In this document: positions 1 to 8,304 of the stretch, piece after piece
How the letters are laid out: each line of letters begins with the position of its first letter
How positions within the stretch are numbered: the first letter of the stretch is position 1
Assembly (NCBI RefSeq): GCF_000423645.1
Contig: NZ_AUIJ01000012.1
Coordinates: 1-64,000 of the forward strand
Origin: Sediminimonas qiaohouensis DSM 21189
GTDB taxonomy: Bacteria; Pseudomonadota; Alphaproteobacteria; Rhodobacterales; Rhodobacteraceae
Reading direction: 5' to 3'
Length of the DNA: 64,000 nucleotides
The notes under the pieces: model-generated
What the model was told of the DNA's origin: nothing
What the model saw: only the letters and a program-made list of their open reading frames with translations
Database searches by the model: none
Position numbers and translations under genes: made by a program

Positions 1-329
1 AAAACGCCAAGCCGTGGAAGACCGTCACCGCGGGTGCAATGGCCAGAAACGAGGCCCTGCGAGCTTCGAAATACCTCGGCCGCGCGATCTGGCGAAACTG
101 GAGTGGATACCACCGCCGAAGCCGCGTCGAGACCAAAATGCACTGCGTGAAAATGCTGGGCCAGCGCCTCATGGCGCGGGACTTCGATCGTCAGGTTGCG
201 GAAGTCCAAGTCCGCATCCTCGTCATGAACGGCTATACCGCGCTCGGCATACCCATAACTGAGCCCGTAGGATGAGTCTGTCTGGGGAAAGGGGGCGTCT
301 GGCCTTCAACCAATTTGTGCAACAGAGTC
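1..329 (+). mobile_element. IS5-family insertion sequence, right-hand part
   Basis: The window opens inside an insertion sequence. It holds the C-terminal part of the transposase and then about 50 noncoding bases ending in a terminal repeat of the IS5 type (AATTTGTGCAACAGAGTC, 312-329). IS5 elements of this type typically end in the sequence CTCTGTTGCACAAA when read inward. The left half lies outside the window, so length and target duplication cannot be checked. The bases immediately after 329 continue as a broken reading frame, which marks the insertion point. Confidence 0.8.
3..275 (+). CDS. IS5-family DDE transposase, C-terminal fragment
   Basis: This open frame enters from the left edge and ends at the stop at 273-275. 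About 90 residues are visible. They contain the typical IS5 transposase tail: a WSGYHRRSRVETKMH stretch with the conserved glutamate of the DDE triad, followed by GQRLMARDFDRQ and a short LNGYTALG-like end (here MNGYTALGIP). The protein would catalyse cut-and-paste movement of the element. The N-terminal part, with the first two catalytic aspartates, is outside the window, so activity cannot be judged. The 54 bases after the stop run into the terminal inverted repeat, as expected for an intact right end. Confidence 0.85.
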   Translation, partial: NAKPWKTVTAGAMARNEALRASKYLGRAIWRNWSGYHRRSRVETKMHCVKMLGQRLMARDFDRQVAEVQVRILVMNGYTALGIPITEPVG

Positions 330-419
330 ACGCGCAATCCGAACCTCGCGCCGGACCTGTCGGCCGTGATCGACGCCGTGCTTGCAGCGGAGCGCCGATT
401 CGAAAAGGACATCGCATGA
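330..419 (+). pseudogene. 3' remnant of a gene cut by the IS5 element
   Basis: Directly after the IS end, a frame of 29 codons runs without a start codon to a TGA at 417-419. Its product ends in ...DLSAVIDAVLAAERRFEKDIA. The stop overlaps the ATG of the following permease gene by ATGA, the tight coupling seen between genes of one operon. This suggests that an intact gene once stood upstream of the permease and lost its 5' part to the insertion. The fragment is too short to name. An ArsR-type regulator would fit the context but cannot be shown. Confidence 0.55.
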
Positions 420-1474
420 CAACCGAAACACATGACACCAGCACGCCACGTGGGCTGCCGGATTGGGCGTGGTACGCGTGCGTTCCCCTGGCCGCGATCA
501 TCTGGTGGGCGCTCTACAATCAGCTGATCCCGTTCTCGGAATGGGCCACGTCCCTGTTCCCGGTCGCACGGAATAGCCACACCGGCGAAGCCATTGTCTT
601 TTTCATCTACGACGTGCCCAAGGTGCTCTTGCTGCTGACGGGCATCGTCTTTGTCACCGGCGTGCTGCGCAGCTGGTTCAGCCCGGAAAAGACGCGTGCG
701 ATCCTTGCGGGCAAGCGTGAGATCCTTGGCTACCCACTGGCTGCACTGCTGGGCGTGTTCACACCGTTTTGCTCGTGCTCTTCCGTGCCGCTGTTCATCG
801 GCTTCGTCTCGGCCGGAATCCCGTTGGGGGTGACATTCTCTTTCCTTATTGCCGGGCCTCTGGTGGGGCCCGTGGGTCTCGGGCTGCTCTATGGCCTCGT
901 CGGTTGGCAGATCGCCACGATCTACCTCGTCTTCGGTTTCACCATCGCAACGGTCGCGGGGTTCGTCCTCGGGCGCATGGGGCTGGAGCGGTATCTGCAG
1001 GACTGGGTGCGCGAGCTGAACGCGGGCCCGGTGGGCGATCTGCCCGAGGAGCAGTTGACGCTGGTGGACCGTCTGAAGATCGGTATCGACCAGGTGCGCG
1101 AGATCGTCGGCAAGGTCTGGATCTGGGTGCTGGTCGGCATCGGCATCGGCGCAGCGATCCACGGCTACGTTCCCGAGGCCATGATGCTGCGGATCATGGG
1201 TGGCGAGGCGTGGTGGTCCGTGCCGGCGGCGGTCGTGGTGGGAGTGCCCATGTACACCAATGCAGCAGGCGTCATCCCGATCGTCGAGGCGCTCTTGGGC
1301 AAGGGGGCCGCACTCGGTACTACGCTGGCCTTCATGATGAGTGTCATCGCGCTCAGCCTGCCCGAGATGATCATCCTCAAGCAGGTGCTGACCTATCGCC
1401 TGATCGCGATCTTCATCGCAGTCGTGTCGGCGGGCATCCTCGCCACCGGCTTTTTCTTCAATATCATTCTGTAA
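416..1474 (+). CDS. ArsP-like permease (COG0701 / DUF318 family)
   Basis: The 352-residue product is an integral membrane protein of the COG0701 permease family, which includes ArsP, an exporter of trivalent organoarsenicals. It has about eight to ten hydrophobic segments and the family hallmark FCSCSSVPLF in an early membrane segment, where the CxC cysteines could bind a thiophilic substrate. A second signature, VPMYTNAAGVIP, lies in the C-terminal half. The ATG at 416 was chosen because it overlaps the upstream stop and starts the conserved region; an earlier in-frame ATG at 272 would begin inside the IS. A thioredoxin-like gene and an MBL gene follow at once, so the three appear co-transcribed. 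Substrate is not known: organoarsenical, sulfur or selenium compounds are all possible. The IS insertion upstream may have changed its promoter. Confidence 0.85.
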   Translation: MTTETHDTSTPRGLPDWAWYACVPLAAIIWWALYNQLIPFSEWATSLFPVARNSHTGEAIVFFIYDVPKVLLLLTGIVFVTGVLRSWFSPEKTRAILAGKREILGYPLAALLGVFTPFCSCSSVPLFIGFVSAGIPLGVTFSFLIAGPLVGPVGLGLLYGLVGWQIATIYLVFGFTIATVAGFVLGRMGLERYLQDWVRELNAGPVGDLPEEQLTLVDRLKIGIDQVREIVGKVWIWVLVGIGIGAAIHGYVPEAMMLRIMGGEAWWSVPAAVVVGVPMYTNAAGVIPIVEALLGKGAALGTTLAFMMSVIALSLPEMIILKQVLTYRLIAIFIAVVSAGILATGFFFNIIL

Positions 1475-1494
1475 CCCCCCAAAAGGAGACGCCC

Positions 1495-1731
1495 ATGAAA
1501 ACCGTCAAGGTCTACGGCCCCGGCTGCAAACGCTGCGAGACAACCGAAGCCATGGTCAAGGAAGCGGCGCAAAAGCTGGGCCTCGACGTGGAGGTCGAAA
1601 AGGTGACCGACCAGAAATCAATCGCGATGGCTGGCGTCATGTCCACGCCGGGCATCGCGGTCGACGGCAAGCTTGTGCATGCCGGCGGAGTGCCGGATGC
1701 GGTGAAGCTGGAAGGATGGCTCAGCGCATGA
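1495..1731 (+). CDS. Small thioredoxin-like protein
   Basis: A 78-residue cytoplasmic protein with a glutaredoxin/thioredoxin-like fold of the short MTH895 type. The redox pair is C11 and C14 in GPGCKRCE, and a cis-proline signature STPGIAVDG follows at about residues 54-62. There is no signal peptide. A Shine-Dalgarno AGGAGA lies just upstream of the ATG at 1495, 20 bases after the permease stop. The stop overlaps the ATG of the next gene (ATGA). Such small CxxC proteins often stand beside COG0701 permeases and may pass reducing power or a metal(loid)/thiol-bound substrate to them; that role is inferred from context only. Confidence 0.85.
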   Translation: MKTVKVYGPGCKRCETTEAMVKEAAQKLGLDVEVEKVTDQKSIAMAGVMSTPGIAVDGKLVHAGGVPDAVKLEGWLSA

Positions 1732-2639
1732 TTCGTGGTCTTTTTGCCTTCGCCGCGCTTGCTGCGCCGACCGTCGCCGCCGCAGACGTCCTCGATATCC
1801 AGCCCGTCACTGACGATGTCTGGGCCATCGTGGGCCCGACCGAACAGCGCAGCCCCGAGAACCTTGCCAACAACGCGACCTTCGGGCTGGTGGTGACGGC
1901 GGAGGGCGCCGTGCTGATGGACCCGGGCGGGTCCTACACGGGCGCCGAAATGCTGCACGATGCGGTGCGCAGCATCACCGATCAGCCGGTGGAATACGTC
2001 ATAAACACCGGTGGACAGGACCACCGCTGGCTTGGCAACGGCTATTGGCAGGCGCAGGGTGCCACGGTGATCGCCTCCGACGCGGCGGTGGAAGATCACC
2101 ATGCGCGTGCCGAGGAGCACATGATCGCGCTGTCGCGGTTTCTGGACGACGGGCTGGCCGGGACCGAGCCAGCCTATGCCGATGTGACTTTCGAGGCCGA
2201 CTACACGCTTGATATCGGCGGGCTGACCTTCGACATCATGCATCGCGGCGCCGCCCACACGCCGGGCGACAGTTTCGTCTGGCTGGAAGAGCGGGACGTG
2301 ATGTTCACCGGAGACATCGTCTATGTGGACCGCATCCTCGGCAACGGTCCGGCACGCGATACCGACAGCTGGATCGCGGTGTTCAAGGCGATGGCGGCGT
2401 TTGACCCGGCGCATATCGTGCCCGGTCACGGTGGTGCGACCGATCTGGCCACCGCCACCCGCGACACCCACGACTACCTCGTGAACCTTCGCACGCAAAT
2501 CGGGGCACTGATCGACTCGGGCGGTGACATCATGGATGCGCCGCAGATCGACCAGTCAGCCTGGTCTTATCTGAAACAATTCGACGCCCTCGCTGGGCGG
2601 AATGCACAAGCCACCTATGAAGAAATGGAGTGGGAATAG
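1728..2639 (+). CDS. Periplasmic MBL-fold hydrolase with an atypical TGGQDH motif
   Basis: A 303-residue metallo-beta-lactamase-fold protein with a predicted signal peptide (residues 1 to about 19). The usual THxHxDH zinc motif reads NTGGQDHRWLGN (residues 93-104): the first two histidines are gone, while Asp98 and His99 remain. Later ligands are kept: His in AHTPGDS, Asp in MFTGDIVY and His in VPGHG. A site for one metal is therefore likely, with the second site altered. The start at 1728 gives an ATGA overlap with the thioredoxin-like gene; an ATG at 1716 is possible but has no spaced ribosome site. A close paralogue lies at 17805-18758. Substrate unknown. The gene belongs to the permease/thioredoxin operon. 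Confidence 0.85.
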   Translation: MIRGLFAFAALAAPTVAAADVLDIQPVTDDVWAIVGPTEQRSPENLANNATFGLVVTAEGAVLMDPGGSYTGAEMLHDAVRSITDQPVEYVINTGGQDHRWLGNGYWQAQGATVIASDAAVEDHHARAEEHMIALSRFLDDGLAGTEPAYADVTFEADYTLDIGGLTFDIMHRGAAHTPGDSFVWLEERDVMFTGDIVYVDRILGNGPARDTDSWIAVFKAMAAFDPAHIVPGHGGATDLATATRDTHDYLVNLRTQIGALIDSGGDIMDAPQIDQSAWSYLKQFDALAGRNAQATYEEMEWE

Positions 2640-3178
2640 GAGGGGGGTTGCGTTGCGATCGCCTGCTGTCTTGTATCATCCGCACTTACGTTGCCCGGCG
2701 CTTCAGTCGCAATAAGTGGTAAGCAAGCCTTCCGTTTACCTGATTGCAATCTGCGCAGTGAAGGCCAGCTATTACAAATTTTGATCAAGAGTTGACGGGC
2801 CGCTTCGGGGCTGGGAGCCGCCGCTAAACGCGTCCTGCGTCAATGGCCGGTTAAGGCCGTTCGCAACGCCCTGCACGAAGGGTGAATTCGTGACGTTCAC
2901 TGCATGTTTCACCCACGTCAGCACAGCCTCTGAAGCGGATATTGCAGAGAGTTCCCTATCGAATATCGCCCCGCGTCGCCGGTTAACCGCTCCGATCGTT
3001 TTACTGCGCACGCTGTCGCTGGGGCTATGCCGCCGAAGCATCCTCGGCACCGGGAGGCCCCCGCTTTCAGAATCTCCGCCGCTGCTCCGCTATCCGGCGT
3101 GGGGGAAAAGAAAAAAGCGGCAGGTGGAGGCGGCTCCAATGCCTTGCTTCTCAGTATTATTTCATTTATTCACGAAAT
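2640..3178. other. Intergenic region, 539 bases, without a convincing gene
   Basis: No recognisable gene or RNA is seen. Both strands have small open frames, the longest being 92 codons on the minus strand at 2772-3050, but none has a ribosome site or a familiar sequence. The last 25 bases are AT-rich and hold a likely operator for the arsenic operon. The region separates the permease/MBL operon from the arsenic operon. Confidence 0.5.
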
Positions 3179-3179
3179 A
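3158..3179 (+). promoter_or_regulatory. Inverted repeat, likely ArsR operator
   Basis: TATTTC (3158-3163) and GAAATA (3174-3179) form a 6-bp inverted repeat with a 10-base spacer, touching the first start codon of the ArsR-ArsC gene. AT-rich dyads of this size are common ArsR-family binding sites, and the surroundings are the only AT-rich stretch here. Autoregulation by the ArsR domain is inferred. Confidence 0.4.
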
Positions 3180-4024
3180 TGGAAAAAATGATTCCCTCCC
3201 GCCTCGCGACACTCGGCCACCCGCAGCGCCTGACCATCTTTCGGCTGCTCATGCGCCGGTATCCGGACCGCTTGCCGGCCGGGGAACTGGCCGAGGTGCT
3301 GGGCCTGAAGGCATCGACGCTGTCGGCCTATCTATCCGCTCTGATGCAGGCCCGGTTGGTGACGCAAGAGCGGGTGGGAACCTCACTGCGCTACGCCATC
3401 GATATGACAGAGGTGCGACACACCTTCGACTACCTCCTCCTCGACTGCTGTCGCGGTCGACCGGAGGTCTGCTCGCCCGTCTCACTCCCACAGGTCACAG
3501 GAACAACGGCCATGTCCGACCCAAAGTACAAGGTGCTTTTCATCTGCACCGGCAACTCCGCCCGCTCGATCTTTGCCGAATCCATCCTTCGCAAGGAGGC
3601 CGGCGACCGCTTCGATGCCTATTCGGCGGGCACGAAACCTTATTCGGAACTCAACCCCTTCGCGCTCGAAGTTCTCGAACAGAAGGGGCATGACATTTCC
3701 GCCATGCGGGCCAAAAACGTATCCGAGTTCCACGGCGAAGACGCCCCGAGGTTCGATTTTGTATTCACGGTCTGCAATCAGGCTGCGAATGAGGACTGCC
3801 CGGCTTGGGAGGGGCAGCCCGTCAGCGCTCATTGGGGCATGCCCGATCCCGTGCAAGTGGAAGGCACCGATGCACAGAAAAGCCTTGCTTTCCACCAGGC
3901 CTACGGAGCGCTACAAAACAGGATCAAGGCGTTCACCGCGCTTCCGGTCTCCTCGCTCGACCGCATCTCGCTGCAGCGGGCAGTAGACGACATTGGCGCA
4001 GCGCAAACGGGAGCGTCGGCATGA
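3179..4024 (+). CDS. arsC: ArsR-ArsC fusion: arsenic-responsive repressor joined to arsenate reductase
   Basis: A 281-residue two-domain protein. Residues 1 to about 100 are an ArsR-type winged helix ([15 protein letters not shown], then the recognition region around [15 protein letters not shown]) ending in the cysteines C90, C91 and C98 ([10 protein letters not shown]), plausible arsenite ligands. Residues 115-270 are a low-molecular-weight phosphatase-type arsenate reductase with the P-loop CTGNSARS (C123 to R129) and the DP acid motif in MPDPVQVEG. One polypeptide would thus both sense arsenite and reduce arsenate. A start at 3188 is equally possible. The TGA overlaps the ATG of the next gene, so this is the first gene of a three-gene arsenic operon. 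Confidence 0.9.
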   Translation: MEKMIPSRLATLGHPQRLTIFRLLMRRYPDRLPAGELAEVLGLKASTLSAYLSALMQARLVTQERVGTSLRYAIDMTEVRHTFDYLLLDCCRGRPEVCSPVSLPQVTGTTAMSDPKYKVLFICTGNSARSIFAESILRKEAGDRFDAYSAGTKPYSELNPFALEVLEQKGHDISAMRAKNVSEFHGEDAPRFDFVFTVCNQAANEDCPAWEGQPVSAHWGMPDPVQVEGTDAQKSLAFHQAYGALQNRIKAFTALPVSSLDRISLQRAVDDIGAAQTGASA

Positions 4025-5019
4025 CCGTATATGCACTGAACGGACTCGGCCGAGTCGGCAAGCTGGCCCTGCGTCCCTTGCTTGAGCGGGGGGCGGAGAT
4101 CGCCTGGATCAACGATGCGGTGGGAGATGCGCAAATGCATGCGCATCTGCTGGAATTTGACACGGTGCATGGGCGTTGGAATGCCTCCTTCGCGGCGGAT
4201 GACGACAGCGTCACCATCGACGGCAGACGGCTACCCTTCATCGGCACAAAAGACCTCTCGTCTCTTCCGCTGGACGGCGTGGACGTGGTGATCGACTGCA
4301 CCGGCGTCTTCAAGACCGAGGCAAAGCTTGCCCCGTATTTCAAGGCGGGGGTGAAAAAGGTGGTCGTCTCGGCGCCGGTCAAGGACGGGCCGACGGCAAA
4401 CGTCGTCTTTGGCGTCAACGACGACGCCTACGATCCGACCCTGCACAGCATCGTGACGGCGGCCTCCTGTACGACGAACTGCCTCGCCCCGGTGGTCAAA
4501 GTGATCCACGAGAATTTGCGCATCCGTCACGGGTCGATCACCACGATCCATGACGTAACGAACACACAGACCATCGTAGACCGCCCGGCAAAGGATCTGC
4601 GCCGCGCGCGTTCGGCGTTGAATTCGCTGATCCCGACGACGACCGGCAGCGCCACGGCGATCACGCTGATCTATCCGGAACTGAAGGACCGCCTGAACGG
4701 CCATGCCGTGCGCGTGCCGCTGCTGAACGCGTCGATCACCGACTGCGTGTTCGAGGTCGAGCGCGAGACCACGGCAGAAGAAGTGAACGCTCTTTTCAAG
4801 GCGGCCGCCGAAGGGCCGCTGAAGGGCATCCTCGGCTACGAGGAACGGCCACTGGTGTCCGCCGATTACGTGAACGACGCCCGTTCCTCAATCGTCGACG
4901 CGCCCTCGACCATGGTCGTCAACGGCACGCAGGTGAAGATCTACGCCTGGTACGACAACGAGATGGGCTATGCGCACCGGCTGGTGGACGTGGCGCTGAT
5001 GGTGGGGGCATCTCTGTGA
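4021..5019 (+). CDS. ArsJ-associated glyceraldehyde-3-phosphate dehydrogenase
   Basis: A 332-residue GAPDH-family enzyme. It starts with the NAD-binding motif [12 protein letters not shown] and has the catalytic cysteine C150 in [10 protein letters not shown], then the usual D-N-E-M-G-Y end ([14 protein letters not shown]). In characterised ArsJ operons this enzyme uses arsenate in place of phosphate to make 1-arseno-3-phosphoglycerate. The gene overlaps its neighbours by four bases on each side (ATGA before, GTGA after). That arrangement supports a pathway role in arsenate resistance rather than glycolysis. It is about the same length as housekeeping GAPDH. Confidence 0.93.
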   Translation: MTVYALNGLGRVGKLALRPLLERGAEIAWINDAVGDAQMHAHLLEFDTVHGRWNASFAADDDSVTIDGRRLPFIGTKDLSSLPLDGVDVVIDCTGVFKTEAKLAPYFKAGVKKVVVSAPVKDGPTANVVFGVNDDAYDPTLHSIVTAASCTTNCLAPVVKVIHENLRIRHGSITTIHDVTNTQTIVDRPAKDLRRARSALNSLIPTTTGSATAITLIYPELKDRLNGHAVRVPLLNASITDCVFEVERETTAEEVNALFKAAAEGPLKGILGYEERPLVSADYVNDARSSIVDAPSTMVVNGTQVKIYAWYDNEMGYAHRLVDVALMVGASL

Positions 5020-6284
5020 GCCAGCATCCAGAAGGCCTTTCGGCCTATATCGCCGTCACTGCCTCCTACTGGGCCTTCATGCTCACGGATGGAGCGCTCA
5101 GGATGCTGGTGCTGCTGCACTTCCACACGCTCGGCTTCACGCCGGTGCAGCTTGCCTACCTCTTCGTGCTTTACGAGATCGCGGGGATGGTGACGAACCT
5201 GTCTGCGGGCTGGATCGCGGCGCGTTTCGGGTTGACCTCGACGCTCTATGCGGGGCTCGGCCTACAGGTCGTGGCGCTGCTCGCATTGGCGCAGCTCGAC
5301 CCGGGCTGGGCGGTCGGGCTGTCTGTGGCCTTCGTCATGGTCGTCCAAGGCGCATCGGGCGTGGCCAAGGACCTCGCCAAGATGTCCTCCAAGTCGGCCG
5401 TGAAGATCCTTGCGCCGACAAACGCCGGCGGGCTCTTCCGTTGGGTCGCGCTCCTGACGGGATCGAAAAACGCGGTGAAGGGGCTGGGCTTTCTGCTCGG
5501 CGCGGCCCTTCTGGCCATTTTGGGCTTCGTGTGGGCGGTGCTATCGATGGCGGCCGTGCTGGCCGTCATCCTCGTGGCCGTCCTGATCGCCATGCCGCCG
5601 GGGCTGCCCAAAGGACGCAAGGGCGCCAAGTTCTCCGAGGTGTTCTCCAAATCGTCCAACGTGAACTGGCTCTCGGCCGCCCGCGTGTTTTTGTTCGGCG
5701 CACGGGACGTCTGGTTCGTGGTGGGCATCCCGATCTACTTCTATGCGGTCCTTTCGGACGGGTCGGAAGAGGGCAACCGCGCCGCCTTCTTCATGGTCGG
5801 CGCATTCATGGCGATGTGGGTTATTCTCTACGGCATCGTGCAAGCAACAGCCCCGAGGCTTCTGCGCGCGGCAACCCGGCCCGAGGGCGAGCTCGTCACC
5901 ACCGCGCGCGGCTGGGCGTGGGCGCTCGCGGCGATCCCGGCGGCCCTGACCGCGGCGGCGCTGACGTCGCCCGAGCCGCAGCCCTGGCTCACCGTCACGC
6001 TGATCGCGGGGTTGCTCGTCTTCGGCGCGGTCTTCGCGGTGAACTCCGCGCTGCACTCCTACCTGATCCTCGCCTTCACCAAGGCCGAGCGGGTGACGAT
6101 GGATGTCGGCTTCTACTACATGGCGAATGCAGGCGGGCGCCTCCTCGGCACGGTTCTCTCTGGCCTCACCTACCAAGTGGGCGGTCTTGGCCTAATGCTT
6201 GGCACGGCGACCGCGATGGTTGCGCTTTCGGCACTGGCGTCCGGCCGCCTTGACCCCGAGCACACGCAGGTCACCACGCAATGA
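5016..6284 (+). CDS. arsJ: ArsJ organoarsenical efflux permease (major facilitator family)
   Basis: A 422-residue MFS transporter with about 11-12 membrane segments, beginning [20 protein letters not shown] and carrying the inner motif [19 protein letters not shown] between early helices. ArsJ exports the unstable 1-arseno-3-phosphoglycerate made by its GAPDH partner; outside the cell this breaks down to arsenate. The start is a GTG at 5016 overlapping the TGA of the GAPDH gene. The family is distinctive in its pairing with the dehydrogenase, which makes the assignment strong. It is the last gene of the arsenic operon. Confidence 0.92.
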   Translation: MSQHPEGLSAYIAVTASYWAFMLTDGALRMLVLLHFHTLGFTPVQLAYLFVLYEIAGMVTNLSAGWIAARFGLTSTLYAGLGLQVVALLALAQLDPGWAVGLSVAFVMVVQGASGVAKDLAKMSSKSAVKILAPTNAGGLFRWVALLTGSKNAVKGLGFLLGAALLAILGFVWAVLSMAAVLAVILVAVLIAMPPGLPKGRKGAKFSEVFSKSSNVNWLSAARVFLFGARDVWFVVGIPIYFYAVLSDGSEEGNRAAFFMVGAFMAMWVILYGIVQATAPRLLRAATRPEGELVTTARGWAWALAAIPAALTAAALTSPEPQPWLTVTLIAGLLVFGAVFAVNSALHSYLILAFTKAERVTMDVGFYYMANAGGRLLGTVLSGLTYQVGGLGLMLGTATAMVALSALASGRLDPEHTQVTTQ

Positions 6285-6712
6285 GTGTCTTCGCACGATA
6301 ACTGTCGGTCCGGGTCGCCCTCGCCGCAAGGCGCTCCCGGATGATCGACAGGTCCAGGGAAAGACACGCGTCAGGTCGATCGGGATGAGGGTGAGGTCAC
6401 ACCGGAAAGCCATGCGGCACCAACCCAGCGAATGGTCGATCGGTGTTAGAGTCAAACCACCCGAGAACTGGTGATCATCATATGACTATATGAATGGAAC
6501 AGCGCTTTCTGCGTGCGGATGCAGGTGATGGCGGTCACCCCGGGGGGTGTCCGGCGCCTCCACGCCGGACTGCCGCGTTCAAACTGTGGACTACCGCAGC
6601 GCGAAAGTGCGTGCCTTTACACGGTTTCGGAATTGCGACACCATGCCGCGCATGACCGGGCCGATCATGCGCACAGACGCAGAAAACGGCCCTGCGAAAT
6701 AGGGAGACACCG
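6285..6712. other. Intergenic region, 428 bases, with two imperfect direct repeats
   Basis: No gene is recognised. Two copies of a ~35-base sequence begin with GGTCGATCGG at 6374 and 6434, exactly 60 bases apart, and stay similar for about 25 further bases. The pattern looks like the end of a decayed mobile element, but the family cannot be named. A small palindromic AT-rich stretch (CATATGACTATATG) follows at about 6480. A ribosome site (AGGGAG) for the next gene lies at 6700-6706. Confidence 0.4.
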
Positions 6713-8251
6713 ATGAATACATTACAAACAATAGCAACTGCGGCCGCGGTTGCCATAGGGACGGCCACAATGGTCCCGGCCCAGACCCTGAACTTCGCCT
6801 ATGACGCCGATCCGGTATCGCTCGATCCACATGAGCAGCTATCGGGCGGCACCTTGCAGCTGTCACACATGATCTTCGATCCGCTGGTGCGCTGGAACAA
6901 GGATCTGGGCTTTGACGCGCGCCTTGCAGAAAGCTGGGAGCGGATGGACGACACAACGATGCGCTTTCATCTGCGGGATGGCGTGACGTTCCATTCCGGC
7001 AACGAGATGACAGCCGAAGACGTGGTCTGGACCATTGAGCGACTGAAATCTTCTCCCGACTTCAAGGGTGTATTCGCTGGCTGGACCTCGGCCGAGGCCA
7101 TCGACGAGGATACCGTCGAGATCAAGACCGACGGCCCCAGCCCGCTGGTTCTGCACACGGCGACCTACGTGTTCCCGATGGACAAGGAGTTCTACGAGGA
7201 AGGCGGCGCCGAGATCGCCAAACATGGCGACAGTTTCGCCAGTCAGAACGTATCGGGCACCGGCCCCTTCACCATCGTGAGCCGCGAACAGGGCGTGCGC
7301 GTGGTGTTCAAGCGCAACCCCGACTACTGGGACGAAAGCAGCCCGGGCAACGTACAAAAAGCGGTCCTGACCCCGATCAAGGAAGCGCCCACTCGCGTGG
7401 CGGCCCTGCTGTCGGGCGATGTGGATTTCATCGCGCCGGTGCCCCCCACCGACCTGGAGCGGATCAAGAACGACCCCGACACCAAGTTGGTGACAGAGAC
7501 CGGCACGCGCATCATCACGCTGCAACTGAACCAAAAGCGGCATGAGGCGCTGGCCAACCCGAAGGTGCGTCAGGCCATAGCCTATGCCATCAACAACGAA
7601 GGCATCGTGCAGAAAATCATGAAGGGGTTCGGCACCGTCGCGGCGCAGCAATCGCCCAAGGGCTATGTCGGTCACAACCCCGACCTCGAGCCGCGCTATG
7701 ACGTCGCCAAGGCACAGGCGCTGATGGAAGAAGCGGGCTATGCCGACGGGTTCGAGGCCACGATGATGTGCCCCAACAACCGCTACGTGAACGACTTCAA
7801 GATCTGTGAAGCCTCGGCCGCGATGCTGGCCAAGATCGGGATCGAGATCGACCTCACCACCATGCCCAAGGCGCAATACTGGCCCAAGTTCGACGAACGC
7901 GCGGCCGACATCATGATGATCGGCTGGCATTCGGATACCGAGGACAGCGCCAACTTCAACGAGTTCCTGACCATGACCCCGAACCCCGATACCGGGCGCG
8001 GGCAATACAACTCGGGCAACTACTCGAACGCCGAAGTTGACGAGCTGACCATAGCCTCGCTGACCGAAACCGACCCGGAAAAGCGGGCGGAGATGCTGCA
8101 GCGGGTCGAGGAGATCCTTTACAACGAGGCGGCCTTCATCCCCTTCCACTGGCAGGACCTGGCCTGGGGCGCGCGCAAGGGCGTGATGATCGAGGATGTC
8201 GTCAACGTTATGAACTTCCCCTACCTGGGCGATCTTGTGATCAAGCAGTAA
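6713..8251 (+). CDS. Dipeptide/oligopeptide ABC transporter, periplasmic binding protein
   Basis: A 512-residue solute-binding protein of family 5 (DppA/OppA type). It has a signal peptide ending near VPAQ (residue 24) and family motifs VSLDPHE, then RDGVTFHSGNEMTAEDVVWTI (residues about 86-106) and LADSWE-like text (LAESWERMDD). Length is normal. It captures the ligand in the periplasm for the permeases encoded downstream. Ligands of the family include peptides, opines and nickel; the sequence does not decide. It heads a five-gene operon and is followed by a hairpin that could favour its expression over the membrane genes. Confidence 0.9.
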   Translation: MNTLQTIATAAAVAIGTATMVPAQTLNFAYDADPVSLDPHEQLSGGTLQLSHMIFDPLVRWNKDLGFDARLAESWERMDDTTMRFHLRDGVTFHSGNEMTAEDVVWTIERLKSSPDFKGVFAGWTSAEAIDEDTVEIKTDGPSPLVLHTATYVFPMDKEFYEEGGAEIAKHGDSFASQNVSGTGPFTIVSREQGVRVVFKRNPDYWDESSPGNVQKAVLTPIKEAPTRVAALLSGDVDFIAPVPPTDLERIKNDPDTKLVTETGTRIITLQLNQKRHEALANPKVRQAIAYAINNEGIVQKIMKGFGTVAAQQSPKGYVGHNPDLEPRYDVAKAQALMEEAGYADGFEATMMCPNNRYVNDFKICEASAAMLAKIGIEIDLTTMPKAQYWPKFDERAADIMMIGWHSDTEDSANFNEFLTMTPNPDTGRGQYNSGNYSNAEVDELTIASLTETDPEKRAEMLQRVEEILYNEAAFIPFHWQDLAWGARKGVMIEDVVNVMNFPYLGDLVIKQ

Positions 8252-8259
8252 TGTGATAC

Positions 8260-8286
8260 AGGCGGGCCGGTCCACCCGGCCCGCCT
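8260..8286 (+). terminator. Hairpin between binding-protein and permease genes
   Basis: A perfect 11-bp stem (AGGCGGGCCGG / CCGGCCCGCCT) with a 5-base loop lies 9 bases after the stop of the binding-protein gene and 19 bases before the first permease gene. There is no T-run. It is more likely an mRNA-stabilising or attenuating element than a full terminator, giving more binding protein than permease. Confidence 0.7.
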
Positions 8287-8304
8287 GACAAATAGAAAGA
8301 CCCC

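Noticed and set aside
233-1162. Long open frame on the minus strand opposite the first permease gene
   Set aside because: It is a shadow of a high-GC gene: the product is rich in R, D, H and Q without any motif, and the plus strand encodes a clear permease.
2772-3050. 92-codon minus-strand frame in the gap before the arsenic operon
   Set aside because: No ribosome site, no recognised family, and an overlapping plus-strand frame of similar quality.
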